Source of the DNA: Arabidopsis thaliana
Taxonomy: Eukaryota > Streptophyta > Magnoliopsida > Brassicales > Brassicaceae
Reading direction: 5' to 3'
Assembly (NCBI RefSeq): GCF_000001735.4
Contig: NC_003075.7
Coordinates: 7,813,001 to 7,877,000, forward strand
DNA: 64,000 nt
In this document: piece by piece, positions 45,220 through 56,895 of the stretch
Layout: each line of letters begins with the position of its first letter
Position numbering within the stretch: the first letter of the stretch is position 1
Made by a program: the position numbers and the translations under genes
The notes under the pieces: generated by a model
What the model was told of the DNA's origin: nothing
The model's input: only the letters and a program-made list of their open reading frames with translations
Database searches by the model: none

Positions 45220-46725
45220 ATGTCTTGCTCGGCCACCGATCTCGCTGTCCTGTTGGGTCCTAATGCCACGGCGGCGGCCAACTACATCTGTGGCCAGTTA
45301 GGCGACGTCAACAACAAATTTATCGACACCGCTTTCGCTATAGACAACACTTACCTTCTCTTCTCCGCCTACCTTGTCTTCTCTATGCAGCTTGGCTTCG
45401 CTATGCTCTGTGCCGGTTCCGTGAGAGCCAAGAATACTATGAACATCATGCTTACCAACGTCCTTGACGCTGCAGCCGGTGGTCTCTTCTATTATCTGTT
45501 TGGCTACGCCTTTGCCTTTGGATCTCCGTCCAATGGTTTCATCGGTAAACACTACTTTGGTCTCAAAGACATCCCCACGGCCTCTGCTGACTACTCCAAC
45601 TTTCTCTACCAATGGGCCTTTGCAATCGCTGCGGCTGGAATCACAAGTGGCTCGATCGCTGAACGGACACAGTTCGTGGCTTACCTAATCTATTCCTCTT
45701 TCTTAACCGGGTTTGTTTACCCGGTCGTCTCTCACTGGTTCTGGTCAGTTGATGGATGGGCCAGCCCGTTCCGTACCGATGGAGATTTGCTTTTCAGCAC
45801 CGGAGCGATAGATTTCGCTGGGTCCGGTGTTGTTCATATGGTCGGAGGTATCGCTGGACTCTGGGGTGCGCTCATCGAAGGTCCACGACTTGGCCGGTTC
45901 GATAACGGAGGCCGTGCCATCGCTCTTCGTGGCCACTCGGCGTCACTTGTTGTCCTTGGAACATTCCTCCTCTGGTTTGGATGGTACGGATTTAACCCCG
46001 GTTCCTTCAACAAGATCCTAGTCACGTACGAGACAGGCACATACAACGGCCAGTGGAGCGCGGTCGGACGGACAGCTGTCACAACAACGTTAGCTGGCTG
46101 CACCGCGGCGCTGACAACCCTATTTGGGAAACGTCTACTCTCGGGACATTGGAACGTCACTGATGTATGCAACGGCCTCCTCGGAGGGTTTGCAGCCATA
46201 ACTGGTGGCTGCTCTGTCGTTGAGCCATGGGCTGCGATCATCTGCGGGTTCGTGGCGGCCCTAGTCCTCCTCGGATGCAACAAGCTCGCTGAGAAGCTCA
46301 AATACGACGACCCTCTTGAGGCAGCACAACTACACGGTGGTTGCGGTGCGTGGGGACTAATATTCACGGCTCTCTTCGCTCAAGAAAAGTACTTGAACCA
46401 GATTTACGGCAACAAACCCGGAAGGCCACACGGTTTGTTTATGGGCGGTGGAGGAAAACTACTTGGAGCTCAGCTGATTCAGATCATTGTGATCACGGGT
46501 TGGGTAAGTGCGACCATGGGGACACTTTTCTTCATCCTCAAGAAAATGAAATTGTTGCGGATATCGTCCGAGGATGAGATGGCCGGTATGGATATGACCA
46601 GGCACGGTGGTTTTGCTTATATGTACTTTGATGATGATGAGTCTCACAAAGCCATTCAGCTTAGGAGAGTTGAGCCACGATCTCCTTCTCCTTCTGGTGC
46701 TAATACTACACCTACTCCGGTTTGA
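45220..46725 (+). CDS. AMT1;1: AMT1;1, high-affinity ammonium transporter, 501 aa
   Basis: An intronless 501-codon frame. The protein has the AMT/MEP/Rh fold: a first helix after residue 40 ([22 protein letters not shown]), the signature [21 protein letters not shown], and [25 protein letters not shown]. About eleven membrane helices precede a cytosolic tail. Conserved pore residues are present, including the histidine in the VVHM motif and that in LHGGCGAWG. The tail contains [12 protein letters not shown], and counting back from the C-terminus puts this Thr at residue 460, the site whose phosphorylation closes the trimer in published work. Known role: root plasma-membrane ammonium uptake, induced under nitrogen deficiency. 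From memory AT4G13510. The C-terminal SPSPSG stretch adds further candidate phosphosites. Confidence 0.98.
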   Translation: MSCSATDLAVLLGPNATAAANYICGQLGDVNNKFIDTAFAIDNTYLLFSAYLVFSMQLGFAMLCAGSVRAKNTMNIMLTNVLDAAAGGLFYYLFGYAFAFGSPSNGFIGKHYFGLKDIPTASADYSNFLYQWAFAIAAAGITSGSIAERTQFVAYLIYSSFLTGFVYPVVSHWFWSVDGWASPFRTDGDLLFSTGAIDFAGSGVVHMVGGIAGLWGALIEGPRLGRFDNGGRAIALRGHSASLVVLGTFLLWFGWYGFNPGSFNKILVTYETGTYNGQWSAVGRTAVTTTLAGCTAALTTLFGKRLLSGHWNVTDVCNGLLGGFAAITGGCSVVEPWAAIICGFVAALVLLGCNKLAEKLKYDDPLEAAQLHGGCGAWGLIFTALFAQEKYLNQIYGNKPGRPHGLFMGGGGKLLGAQLIQIIVITGWVSATMGTLFFILKKMKLLRISSEDEMAGMDMTRHGGFAYMYFDDDESHKAIQLRRVEPRSPSPSGANTTPTPV

Positions 46726-47224
46726 TTTGGATTTTTACTTTTATTCTCTATTTTCTAGAGTATTATTTTAAATGATGTTTTGTGATACTTAAATATTGTT
46801 TTGGATATTTTTTTGCATTTCAGTAATGTTTTAGATGTACAGTTTCATGGGGTTGTGATGATAATATCTATGTGGTCATTTGTGTTCTCTTTGGAGTTTT
46901 TTCTATAACGCTTTTTTCAAATTTTATGATCATTATTTGCTGCATTCTAGATAAGCAATTAGGAATGTGAAGCATGGACTAAGTAAAAGCCTGACCGTTT
47001 TTAAGTTTGGACTTTTGATATAGCTCATACTTTTTTGATATTAGTTCATACTTATTGCTTTAAATAGCTAAAAAGTCTAAAACAAACCTTGCATTGACGC
47101 AATAGATATAAATAACTCGAAGTATTGCTTTCTAGAAGCATTAACAATTTGGTAAAACGAAGTTGAACCATTTACTCAAGCATAATAATCAGAAATGACA
47201 ATCTTTCATGTCTGATGCAAATAA
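46726..47224. other. AMT1;1 3' region
   Basis: Should contain the AMT1;1 3' UTR. No other feature recognised. Confidence 0.5.
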
Positions 47225-47720
47225 ATAATAATTTATGGAAATAATTTCTATGTCTTACATCACTAATTAGACTTTTAGATGCTTGCAAGTTTGAAGTTTC
47301 AGCAGAAGTAGGTGCTTTTACAAACTCTTTTTTGTTTTAATTTGATAAAGTGTGTTTTTACAAACTCTGTTTTATTTTATTTTGAAAAAGTGTGTTTTTA
47401 CAAACTTTCAACCAACCTATTCACGAATCTCTAATTTCATTTGTCCACCACATGAAATAATGTGTTTATTATATTAGTGTTATTTAAACTCAACGATTTT
47501 GGAGATTCGTACGTACCTTGTTGCCGCAACTAAAGATTCGGAGTATCACAGTTATTATATTAACAAATGGATTCACAAAGTAGATCGCGAATTACTTGAA
47601 AGTTGGAACTCGTGATAATGTTGTCGATACCACTAAATGGCAACTTCGTACATATGTAAAAAAAGTCAGGGTATTTGGGTGCTTTTCAAAAAGATGGAAG
47701 CATGACATGAGTGATGAGGC
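47225..47720. repeat. diverged direct duplication, copy 1
   Basis: Shares, in order, with 48865-49215: GAAATAATTTCT, AAGTT...CAGCAGAA, TTTTACAAACTTT.AACCAACC, TTTGGAGAT.CGTAC, GTTGCC...AAGATTCG, GTTGGA.C.CGTGATA and GTACATA. Copy 1 also has an internal short tandem repeat (GTGTGTTTTTACAAACTCT-like units at 47317-47400). No coding potential seen. Confidence 0.6.
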
Positions 47721-48408
47721 AGCTCCTACAAGTTGGAAAGAAGATATTTTGTCTTTACCTCCAAATTAAAAAATTGGCATTTTTAAATATCAAAAGGTGA
47801 AGAAGCCAATCAATTAGTATATTTATTTGTATTTTTTTTTTTTTTTCAATCTCTTTTACAAGTTTTAAGGAACTTAATGGCCAGCACTTTGATTTGATAG
47901 ATACACACTAAATGAAAAAGTTGACCAGATGGCTCCGGTACTCGGAAACAAATTGCATGGAAATTTTACATAATTAGGTACACACATTTCAACATTTTGA
48001 AGAATATATTTGACTGTTTTGATTTTGCAGTTTCAATTGCTTTATGATTTCTACTCGGTTATTTATTGCTTTCCTAAATTTTATTCTGTGTATCTTACTT
48101 TATTATTTTTTAGAATTTAATATTTGTTGCTTCTATTCTCAATGAATATACTCAACAGATGAAATAATTAATAAATAATTCCAAACATTTGAACGTTAAA
48201 TAATTAAATAGTCTTGACCATTTTAATATTTTTTCTAATTGTAACATTTTCTTTAGTATTACTAGGTTATGATTATCATTACACGTTTGGGTTAAATATG
48301 TTTTTGAACTTTTGGCGACAGGCGAGTCACTTGTTTTATAAACTTAACTTATACTAATCATTTAACAGGCTACATGTACTTTGCTATAGGTGAGTCATGT
48401 AACTGTTT

Positions 48409-48461
48409 AATTAGCTAGTGTGAATGTGTGATCGACGAAAAAAAAAAATTAGCTAGTGTGA
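48409..48461 (+). mobile_element. ultra-short retroposed insertion between 15-bp repeats
   Basis: AATTAGCTAGTGTGA is at 48409-48423 and 48447-48461. The 23-nt insert is TGTGTGATCGACG followed by A's. A body of about 13 nt, poly(A) and a perfect 15-bp target duplication fit an aborted target-primed insertion. Confidence 0.75.
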
Positions 48462-48864
48462 CCATATTACTTATACAACAACAAACTAAAAACTTGTCAA
48501 ACTAAAAAAAGAAAGTAATATATCTGTTTGTAATTAGTCTAATCGTATTAAACTTTTCAGTTTTCACATAATAAAACAAAATTACAAAAATCTGATTATA
48601 AATGCATCACTTTTTGTGATTAACAATTTTTTACCCTAAAGCAATAGTAATTATTCTTAAATTTTACAATTCATCATCATTAACAAATCAAAGATAAAAA
48701 AATTTAAAATGCTCACTTTTCATTTCTTAAAAAAATTTAATCTAAATTGATAATCATTATCTACTCGGAAGAAAATAATCGAGATGACAACGGCTTGGTT
48801 CATGTGTGAGCCTCAACCACCCCCTCTTTCTCCGTATTTCCCTAACATGTCTTCACGAAAATTT

Positions 48865-49215
48865 TATAATGATTTATAGAAATAATTCTGTGTTGTCATA
48901 TATTATTGGAATTTTCAATGCTGGAAAGTTGCAGCAGAACTTGGCGTTTTACAAACTTTGAACCAACCGAACAGGAATCTTCTTGTCATTACATGCAATG
49001 TTTATTTGATTCAACATTATTTAGATAACCGAACGAACAACTTTGGAGATACGTACCACGTTGCCACACCGCAAGATTCGACGTGTATCCTAATATTTTA
49101 CTAATAAGAAAGATAAGATTCGCACAAAAGAGATCACAATTTCGTTGGAGCCCGTGATATCGTTGTCAGTATCATAAATGGTAATTCCGTACATACATGA
49201 GTTCTTATGGGTAAT
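48865..49215. repeat. diverged direct duplication, copy 2
   Basis: The partner of 47225-47720, about 1.6 kb downstream, with many substitutions and indels. It may be an old tandem duplication of non-coding DNA or two fragments of one repeat family. Confidence 0.6.
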
Positions 49216-50216
49216 TTTGGTATTTTAGAAGTCAGAAAGAAGAGATTTTACCAAGTTTTTGACGTCTCTAAAAGTGCAATTTGGACCTTTGTATCTCTTT
49301 ATCAATACCTAAATAAAGAATCTAGATGCAAAATTGTTCCGCATGTTCAAATTTGTGTAAGAACATAACATAACACTATTATATGCAAAGATAAAACAAT
49401 ACTCCATCTAGAAAGACTCACTCCAACTGTAATATTCATAATTCATTTATTGTTGCTACAGATTCTGAAGTTGAAAAGAAGTTGCGCAAAACAATAATGA
49501 TACTAAAATGGCATAGTCAATATTAGTGGCTATAATTAATAACTATACGTTACCGTACAGCTAGAAACAAAACCGTAAGACTTTCACGACTTTGATTTTT
49601 CCTTGTTGATTTGACTTTTTGTTCGAATAAATATATTCAATGTATCATATGCTTCCAATATTCCAATGATTAATGTGAAAACAATTCCATTTTCACCTTC
49701 AAACTAAAAAAAAACTTGGCTGACCTATAGATTCTAAATAATTTTATTCTAGAGTCCGACTTCGTCATAGATTCTAACTATTTGATTGAAGATTTTTTTT
49801 TTTCGATTAGAACTGTTTCAAACTTTATTATATACAAGAACGAATCAAAGTATATCACTCTTTACTCTTTAGTGAAAAGGTGAAAAAATGGGAGAAGTTA
49901 TTTAAATTTCTTCGGTGAATCATACATGTCCTCATAAAGATACTAAGGTACCAGAAAATGATCCCACATACATTAATTACTTTCAAAAAGTAACCACGAA
50001 CGTCATTTACTTTGAAGCAACCCTACCTACCCATGAACTTAATAGTTTCATAGAATTAATCACGAGAAGACCACATATTTGGAGAGACATTATAAAAACA
50101 TTACTTTTATTTGTAAACATGCTATCGAATATCTTAATCAAAAGATGGGATCCCTCTAAAGATATTGTGTGCTACTGCTCTATTAATCTTATTCGTCAAT
50201 GTTTTTTTTCCCGGAA
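49216..50216. other. AT-rich spacer with an unassigned open frame
   Basis: A 107-codon plus-strand frame (49915-50238) has no ATG context, domain or codon pattern I can support. It includes part of the next repeat, so I do not call it a gene. Confidence 0.4.
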
Positions 50217-50606
50217 AATATTTAGGTTCGCCTTTTAGGGTGTGTAATTATAATATTTAGGTTCGCCTTAGGGTGTGCCGTTGACGGCTCAGTTTTCTCG
50301 GACTTCCGTTGAAAGGCTTCCATCGCTAGGTTTTTTGTTGATTCGGTCTTTGCCGTTTGGTAGCTCGTTTCTTGTTCCTTAAGGTGTCTTTTAAGTTAAT
50401 ATTTAGAATCGGTTTATCACTTCATTGATTCCAAAAGAGTAATTTCTTTTGTTGATGTCGATGGACTGATTGTTCTTTGCTTCCATGTTTTTTATCCTTT
50501 TTTTGCCATGAGACCAAAATTGTAGGATTTACTTAATTGTATCTCCTAAACCTTTTTCATTTTTCAATGAAATATTTACATTCTTAGCAGAAAAAAAAAA
50601 AAAAAA
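50217..50606 (+). mobile_element. retroelement 3' end with poly(A) (LINE- or SINE-like)
   Basis: A GC-richer segment (GGTTCGCCTTAGGGTGTGCC, TTGACGGCTCAG, TTTGCCGTTTGGTAGCTCG) differs from the AT-rich surroundings and ends in AATGAAATATTTACATTC and a 16-nt A run near 50590-50606. AATATTTAGGTTCGCC occurs twice at its left edge (50217 and 50252). No coding domain is left. A target duplication was not found. Confidence 0.45.
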
Positions 50607-51300
50607 TTTGTAACAAATGGAAAACTAGCTCATTGGCAAACAAAAAGAGTAAAACCAGCCCATATTAAATATGACTAACACAACCATGTACAAATTAACT
50701 CGTTGCCCTTTCCGTAAAAGTGAAACAAATAGATTTATCTTCGTGATTAACGAGAGAGAATAATCGCATCCATCAATCGTATTTTACGACTTTCGATTGT
50801 GATAGTTTAATTTATTTCAATGTATGCAGAAACATATCAACTACTGAATTATATATATTAATTAACCATTTTGTAGTCAGAATTAACTGGGATTAAATCA
50901 CCCAATCCTAAATTTGATTTTGACCTAACTAATGAAAATTTAATAGTAAAAAACTATTACTTTGATTTTACATTTTAACTTTGATAGTTTTTTCTAATTT
51001 TTATTAACTAGAAACCTAATTTTTTTTCGTCAACTAGAAAACTATTCTATCTTGATATTATTTTATAATTTTACAGACAACAGAATTATATATAAATAAT
51101 TTGAGTTTTTTTTTGTAGCTTTTAAAATTGCATTAATCAAATTTGTTTAATAGAGGATATAAACATGGTATTAATAAAAAAAAATTCTAAAAATTCCTCT
51201 AGTTCCACTTTTCAGCCAATTCCTCAACTGATGTATCTTAAAAAAAAAAAAAAAAATCCACAGATTCAGCTAAAAATCACTACGAAAAATGAACGATTAA
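50607..51300. other. AT-rich spacer before SMAP1
   Basis: No gene recognised. It grades into the SMAP1 promoter. Confidence 0.45.
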
Positions 51301-51308
51301 AATTAACA

Positions 51309-51362
51309 TGGGCCACATCAATTGGGCCTAAGAAGATAAAGATGGGCCACAACATTTAGGCC
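51309..51362 (+). promoter_or_regulatory. cluster of TGGGCC (site II) elements
   Basis: ATGGGCCACA, TTGGGCCTAA and ATGGGCCACA lie within 45 bp, followed by TAGGCCTAAA, about 100-150 bp before the SMAP1 ATG. Site II elements bind TCP factors and mark broadly expressed plant genes. No TATA box is obvious, as usual for this promoter class. Confidence 0.7.
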
Positions 51363-51461
51363 TAAAAGAAAATGACCTCAACATCAAAACTTCGACAGTC
51401 AGTCACTGTAACATTTTAGATCTTTCCCGAAGAAGAAAACGAAGAAGAGACGAAGAGAGAA

Positions 51462-51650
51462 ATGAGGCCGATGCAGCTGGATATGTTATCGGAGATGGAT
51501 GATGCAGGTTCTTCGATGGCCATGGACGTTGATGACCTCGAAGCCATGGAGATACTCAACGAAGGAGGACTTGTCTCAGATAACAAGCTCGCCGACGCCG
51601 ATTTCTTCAACAAATTCGATGATGATTTCGATGACACCGATATCAACTAA
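51462..51650 (+). CDS. SMAP1: SMAP1, small acidic protein 1, 62 aa
   Basis: A 62-codon intronless frame starting ATG in an A-rich context. The protein is strongly acidic (DVDDLEAMEI, ends FDDDFDDTDIN), and the Phe/Asp-rich C-terminus is the conserved part of this plant-animal family. The published Arabidopsis protein acts in the response to the synthetic auxin 2,4-D, near AXR1 and the COP9 signalosome, in the nucleus. The site II promoter supports a real, broadly expressed gene despite its size. From memory AT4G13520. Confidence 0.93.
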   Translation: MRPMQLDMLSEMDDAGSSMAMDVDDLEAMEILNEGGLVSDNKLADADFFNKFDDDFDDTDIN

Positions 51651-52400
51651 ATCCGGTTAAGTTTCCTCTTTAAGATTTCAGTTTTTTTTCCTAAACTTGA
51701 TGTAATTTGTGGAGAAACCTATGTAGTAAGTGTGTAATAAGTTCTGGGATTTTTATGTTTGTGGTATGTAACAATGTTTTTCTTCATTTGGATTACTAAA
51801 ACATTTGATTTGTGTGTTATTGTGCTTTGTCTGATTGTTTTTTTTGGCTCAAATTTAGAATGTTTTTTTTTTCCTTGGTTCTGGAGATGATGATGTTTTT
51901 TGGAGATTGAAACCTAATTTTCTTTAGTGTTTTGGTATTTTAGTAACTGAAAATTAGAGTCTTTGTATGTGAAGAATGTTGTGAATTTGTATGTGAAGAA
52001 TGTGAAAGTTATTGATATTGGCTTAAGATAGAAACTAATTGATTCATTTGGTACCATATTCCATTGTGATTGCTTGTAATTTCAACATCTGAGGTCTCTG
52101 AAATATGTGTTGATGTGTTTCATTGTGTTGATATTCATGTGACTCACCGGGTCTAGAGAAACTTCCCGGTGAGAGATGAAATCCTCATGTAAGCTGTAAC
52201 TTTCCACTAGTGATTAAGTGAACTAGGGAACTCATACTGAAGCACATATTCCTACCAACAATTTAATGGCCTAAGAGAAATAGTCTCTTGTATCTTCCAT
52301 GTAACTCAGATACATCAGTCAATGATTTATATGGATATGGTATCTTGTTCCATGTTGATTTCTTGTAAATTCACCATCTCGTGGTCTCTGAATGTGTGTT
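51651..52400. other. SMAP1 3' region and spacer
   Basis: The first 200 bases should hold the 3' UTR. GTATGTGAAGAATGT occurs twice near 51966-52000. No gene recognised. Confidence 0.45.
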
Positions 52401-52403
52401 GTA

Positions 52404-52469
52404 TTGTGGTATGTGGGAGGGGGTGTATAATTCCTGTCTTGTGGTATGTAGGAGGGGGTGTATAATTCC
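52404..52469. repeat. 35-bp tandem duplication
   Basis: TTGTGGTATGTGGGAGGGGG... and TTGTGGTATGTAGGAGGGGG... start at 52404 and 52439, differing at one base over about 31 bp. Confidence 0.85.
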
Positions 52470-53500
52470 CCTGGCCAAGTTCTGTTGTTGCATCGTGTCA
52501 TATTATATTCTCTGGGCCGGTTTTGAGATGGAAATAATGTGCTTGATGTTCAACTATGGTAGAAAGGAAAAGGAGGCTAAGCATAAAGATGTCACTTGTC
52601 ACTTTGTCAGTCCCTAGCAGTCTTTGTTACTTGCCTTATAGTCGTATGTATGTAGTGTAGCCAAATTTCATGAGATTTCAACATTCGATAGCAATTCATT
52701 AGATATCGGTAACCTCTTTTCAGAATCTCTTACTAATAAAAAAAAAGTTATTTGAGGCCTCTCACACTACCCACCTCAGCCTTTTAACAAATGTGTTCTC
52801 AAGTTGCCACGTCATCAACTCTCTCAAAAACTCCCAAATCTCTGCAAGCCACCATCCATGAGCCTCTTAACTTTCTTCTCCTCCCTACCTCAACCTTTAT
52901 AAAATCTCCACATCTTGGTTTAATGACTAAACTCTAAAATTTTGAGTTATAAAAAAGAATGTTTGTTAAACTATGATATTAACGCTAAACATTTATTGAA
53001 AAAAAAGTTGGGTTTCGATTAATATTAAATATTTCCTATGTTTCTTAGCAAAAATAAATAAATATTTTCTCTGTTTTTTTTGTTTGATTGTTAGAAAAAA
53101 ACACACAAAAGTAAATATATTAAAGTTGATTTTAAATATATTATATTTTGTGTTTTACAATTTTCTATCACTTTAAACCAATAAAATTTAATTATTTTTA
53201 TTAAAGTTTACAATTCATTAATAAAAACTAATAAATATTACATAAAAATTTTAAAAAATCAATTTTTTTGAAACAATTTTTTTTTTCTTCAAAATCAACA
53301 AAATAGAACCGAAGGAATATGAATTACGCGGATTACAATTAAATTATCAATTCATCGATCACCTAATTTGAACGAGAAAAAACAAGTAAAAAAACGAAAA
53401 GTAAAATAGTAAAAAGTAAAAATACATTCTATTGGATTTGGTTCGGTATCAATAAATTATGATGTTCTTCACAAAATGCATTTATATGACGTGTTTGCTT
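52470..53500. other. spacer; possible Helitron 5' end near 52720
   Basis: TCTCTTACTAATAAAAAAAAAG (about 52723) followed by TTATTTGAGG resembles the TC + AT-rich start of local Helitrons, but no matching hairpin-CTRR end was found. The part from 52930 to 53500 is AT-rich with no gene. Confidence 0.3.
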
Positions 53501-53807
53501 CCTCTCCCTCCAGTTTCAAGTTGAGCATATCTGATTAGCAAAAGCGGTTGAAGGTCCTCTACTTCTCGGCCCACCGTAACAACATACACTGTCAATCCAT
53601 ATAGTTATCATAAACCCACACGTCAACGAAACCACTCTTTTGACTTCATCCTCTATCCAATCACACCACGCCACGTTAACACCACGACCTAGTGTTTCTG
53701 TGATCTCCACACAGAGAAAGAAGCGTTTCGGTTCTGTTTTCGCCCCAACACAAAGACTCCTTTTGTTTCTTTTCCTCAATTGGATCGAAAAAACCCCTAA
53801 CTTTGAC

Positions 53808-55555
53808 ATGGAAGGAGAGATTCAAGACTGGGAAATACTTCAGAGCTCGAGATCTACCACGGAAGATGACAATTCGAGGAGCTTGGAGGAGATTGATGAT
53901 GGCACGCAAGGTATGATTAGGTTTGATCATTTCTCTCTTGAGAACCAGAGTGGTTTGTCTCGTTTGGAGGCAAACGATGAAGATGGGTCTGTTCAATCGG
54001 GTAGTCCAGGATGGATCGAACCTAGCTCCGATGTTCCTTATGGTCCGAAGCATTTTAGTGAGTTATGGTCTGATTCAAGCAGTGATCGGCTTGATGATCA
54101 GAGGTTAGTGGATGATGATGTGAATAACGAGATGGGTATAGAGAGAAACGAAGTGGGTATTGTTGAATATAGTGAAAGTATAGCTCAAGACATGGATTTG
54201 ATAAGCTCTGATGAGAGAAAGGAAGAATCTTTACTTCATCCAGTGGAAGGAGAAGGAAACTCTGTTTCTATTGATCCTGGTGTTAAATCTGGTGGTGGAG
54301 GAGGAGAAGAGAAAGGGTTTGTGTGGTGGAAAATTCCAATAGAGGTGTTGAAGTATTGTGTGTTGAAAATTAATCCTATTTGGTCTTTGTCCATGGCTGC
54401 AGCATTTGTGGGTTTTGTTATGTTAGGGCGTAGATTGTACAATATGAAGAAGAAGACTCGTTCCTTGCAGCTTAAGGTTCTTTTGGATGATAAGGTAACT
54501 AGCTTGGTTTATTTGATTGTTTATTGTTCTTTGAGTATGTTGATTCATGAGTCATGTGGTTACTGTATGATCTTTTGGTGTGATATGAGCTCTGCTTAGT
54601 TCAACTTTTACTGCTTAGTTAGATGTTTTATTAGTGTCAATTGTTGTTTTGATGGGGAAAATGAGAAGATCAGATCATCCCCTTGTTTGTCCTGGGACCA
54701 GTTTCTTGTTGCTAAGTAGTTTAGATGCAACCAGCGACTCGAGGTCATAGTATTCACCAACAGGCATACACTCGTACCCATTTACACTATCTTGCTAAGG
54801 GTTTTTGATATAGCACCACTGCATCGGTTGAGTTCTTGATAGATACTTTTGGCATAGAATGTGTAGTTGGTGAGAGCAGTGTTAATAGTCGTTAGAATAC
54901 CACCTGGGTGATCTATTTCTTTGTCCGTCCTCTCTGTTGTTTCATCTCCTATAATGCTTAAACAACATATTTTTTATTTTTACATTTTGAGTTTGCATGT
55001 TCTTTCTAATAGCTAAAGGATAGTTGAAAGATCTTTAGACTAGTTTTCAGTAGTTATTCTTTGTAGATTTTTCATGTTGGTAGCCAGAGATGGAAGTTAC
55101 TATATATTACGAATCTTATCGTAAAATGTTTCTTTGAGGAATGGATAAAAGTAGTGGTAAAACCTGAAAGTTTAGTTTAACTGATCTTCCACTGGTACAA
55201 AGCCTCAGTAAGGACCCAAGTTTGAATCCTGCTTACGGTTGCATATAACTTGGCGGATCAAATATGTCTTTTGCTGCTGAAATTCACGTTCTTGCTTGAC
55301 TTGTATTCATCTTTTTCACTCATGGCAATGAAGAACAAAAGTTCTAAGTATTTCAGAACACAATTCGGAAGATTTTTACACCATCTGATTCTTGTATTGT
55401 CTGTCTTTTGAATGAAATACTTTTTTCAGAAGGTGGCGAATCATGCTGCTCGGTGGAACGAAGCAATCTCGGTAGTGAAACGTGTGCCCATAATCCGGCC
55501 AGCACTTCCGTCATCAGTGGGTATGAACCAGTGGTCCATGATGAGTTTAAGGTGA
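53808..55555 (+). CDS. single-pass membrane protein with acidic N-terminal domain, 270 aa, 2 exons
   Basis: Exons 53808-54494 and 55430-55555 (935-bp intron, GT/AG) splice in frame to 270 codons. The open frame extends upstream of 53808, but MEGEIQDWEIL fits a natural start after a 5' leader. The N-terminal 180 residues are acidic and Ser-rich. A hydrophobic helix at about 186-207 (INPIWSLSMAAAFVGFVMLG) is followed by a basic RRLYNMKKKTR, so a tail facing the cytosol is likely. The second exon adds KVANHAARWNEAISVVKR and a short tail. No catalytic domain is recognised. Residues 7-11 (DWEIL) fit an ATG8-interacting motif. From memory AT4G13530, annotated as a transmembrane protein. Confidence 0.88.
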
Positions 55556-56895
55556 AAATTAAGTGAATTTGAGGGCATAATAATGCATATATGTGAGATT
55601 ATATGATTTGATGTGGTTGGTGCATGTATCATATGATTGTATTAAAAATGTTACAAAAACATACAAAAAGATGCTTGTAAGTTTGTACTGTGTGTGTATA
55701 TATTGTTACTTGCTTGGTGGAATACAAATTGGATCAGAATCATAGTGCAGTTTTGGAAGGTTGCGGTCAGAATCTAACCTTGATAAGCTTCTGAGCTGGT
55801 CTTAGTAGGCAGTGTCGTAAAGAGATTGTACAAAGACAAAAGCCAATAACGGAATTTTGGTTGTTTATTTAGAAAGTACGACTCTTTAAGATATGAAAAG
55901 GGTTAAGACAAAAACCCAAATTAACAGGGAAGTTCACGTGAAGAGGGCAATGTTTCTGATTGATGTAGCCATGTAGGAGTCTATCTTTCACTTTATAGCT
56001 ATCCTAAACTCTACGATGTCAATTGTGATTAGATATATGTCTCTTCTTCTTGTTTCTTTGTCTTCTTTCACTCTATTATTCGTTGACCATTGTACCACCA
56101 AAGTTTGGTATACTCACTTATCATACTTAAATCACAAGTGAGTATTGTAAGGAACTAAGGATCCAAAGCTAAAGCATACTCATGAAGTTTAACTATTGAC
56201 GTTTAACGGAAATAAAGCAAACCAAAATTCGAACTTCAAGATAAATCTACCCATTGTCTTCACGTAACATACTCAAATTTTGGTTTGCTATGTTTGATTC
56301 GGTCTATAAAAACACAGACAATAACTTAAGACCTATGTAACAATTTCCTCCATGAGAAGAAGACAAATTAGACCAAAAGTTTGAGAGAAACCTATAAAAC
56401 CTACAAATATTGGGAAGAAAAAATAGGAGTAAATAGGTATGGGTCCATGTTAATGATGCATGTGACAAACAATCAAAGCCCACACCATTAATTGGAGATT
56501 GAAGAAAAAACACTGCTTTTCATATTCTGTAACACCACTTCAATTCCTTTTTCTCTTGTTTCCTATTCAGTACTATGTCCTGAGAGTGCCCATAACTTCT
56601 TTTGTCTTTTTATCTCAGTTTCCATAAGAAATAATCAACTCAAGCCACAATGTGTGTTTGTGTGATTAGTTTTGTGATAAGACATTCCATAATTTTCCTA
56701 TTGTGTGTTTAGGATAAGTGAAGATGCTTTTGGTTTGGACCATATTATATAAATAACATGTGTCTGCAATGCCGCAAAGTGGAGCTTTCTTCACTCACAA
56801 TAATCATTTTTTTTTTTCATTGAATGAAACAAACAAGACATTCAAAATAGAACAAAAGTTCTACAGAGATAGAGAGAGAAAGAGAGCTTTTCTTC
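55556..56895. other. spacer between two plus-strand genes
   Basis: Contains the 3' UTR of the membrane-protein gene and the promoter of the coiled-coil gene. CATATTATATAAATAAC (about 56739-56755) could be a TATA region. No other gene seen. Confidence 0.45.

Noticed and set aside
45298-46367. Antisense open frames of 104 and 177 codons inside AMT1;1
   Set aside because: They are codon-bias shadows of a GC-rich real gene, with no signatures.
49915-50238. 107-codon protein gene
   Set aside because: No domain, no clear promoter or start, and it runs into a repeated retroelement segment.
53640-53807. Upstream extension of the membrane-protein gene at 53.8 kb
   Set aside because: Open but lies in the likely 5' leader. 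MEGEIQDWEIL gives a better start and fits an acidic N-terminus.
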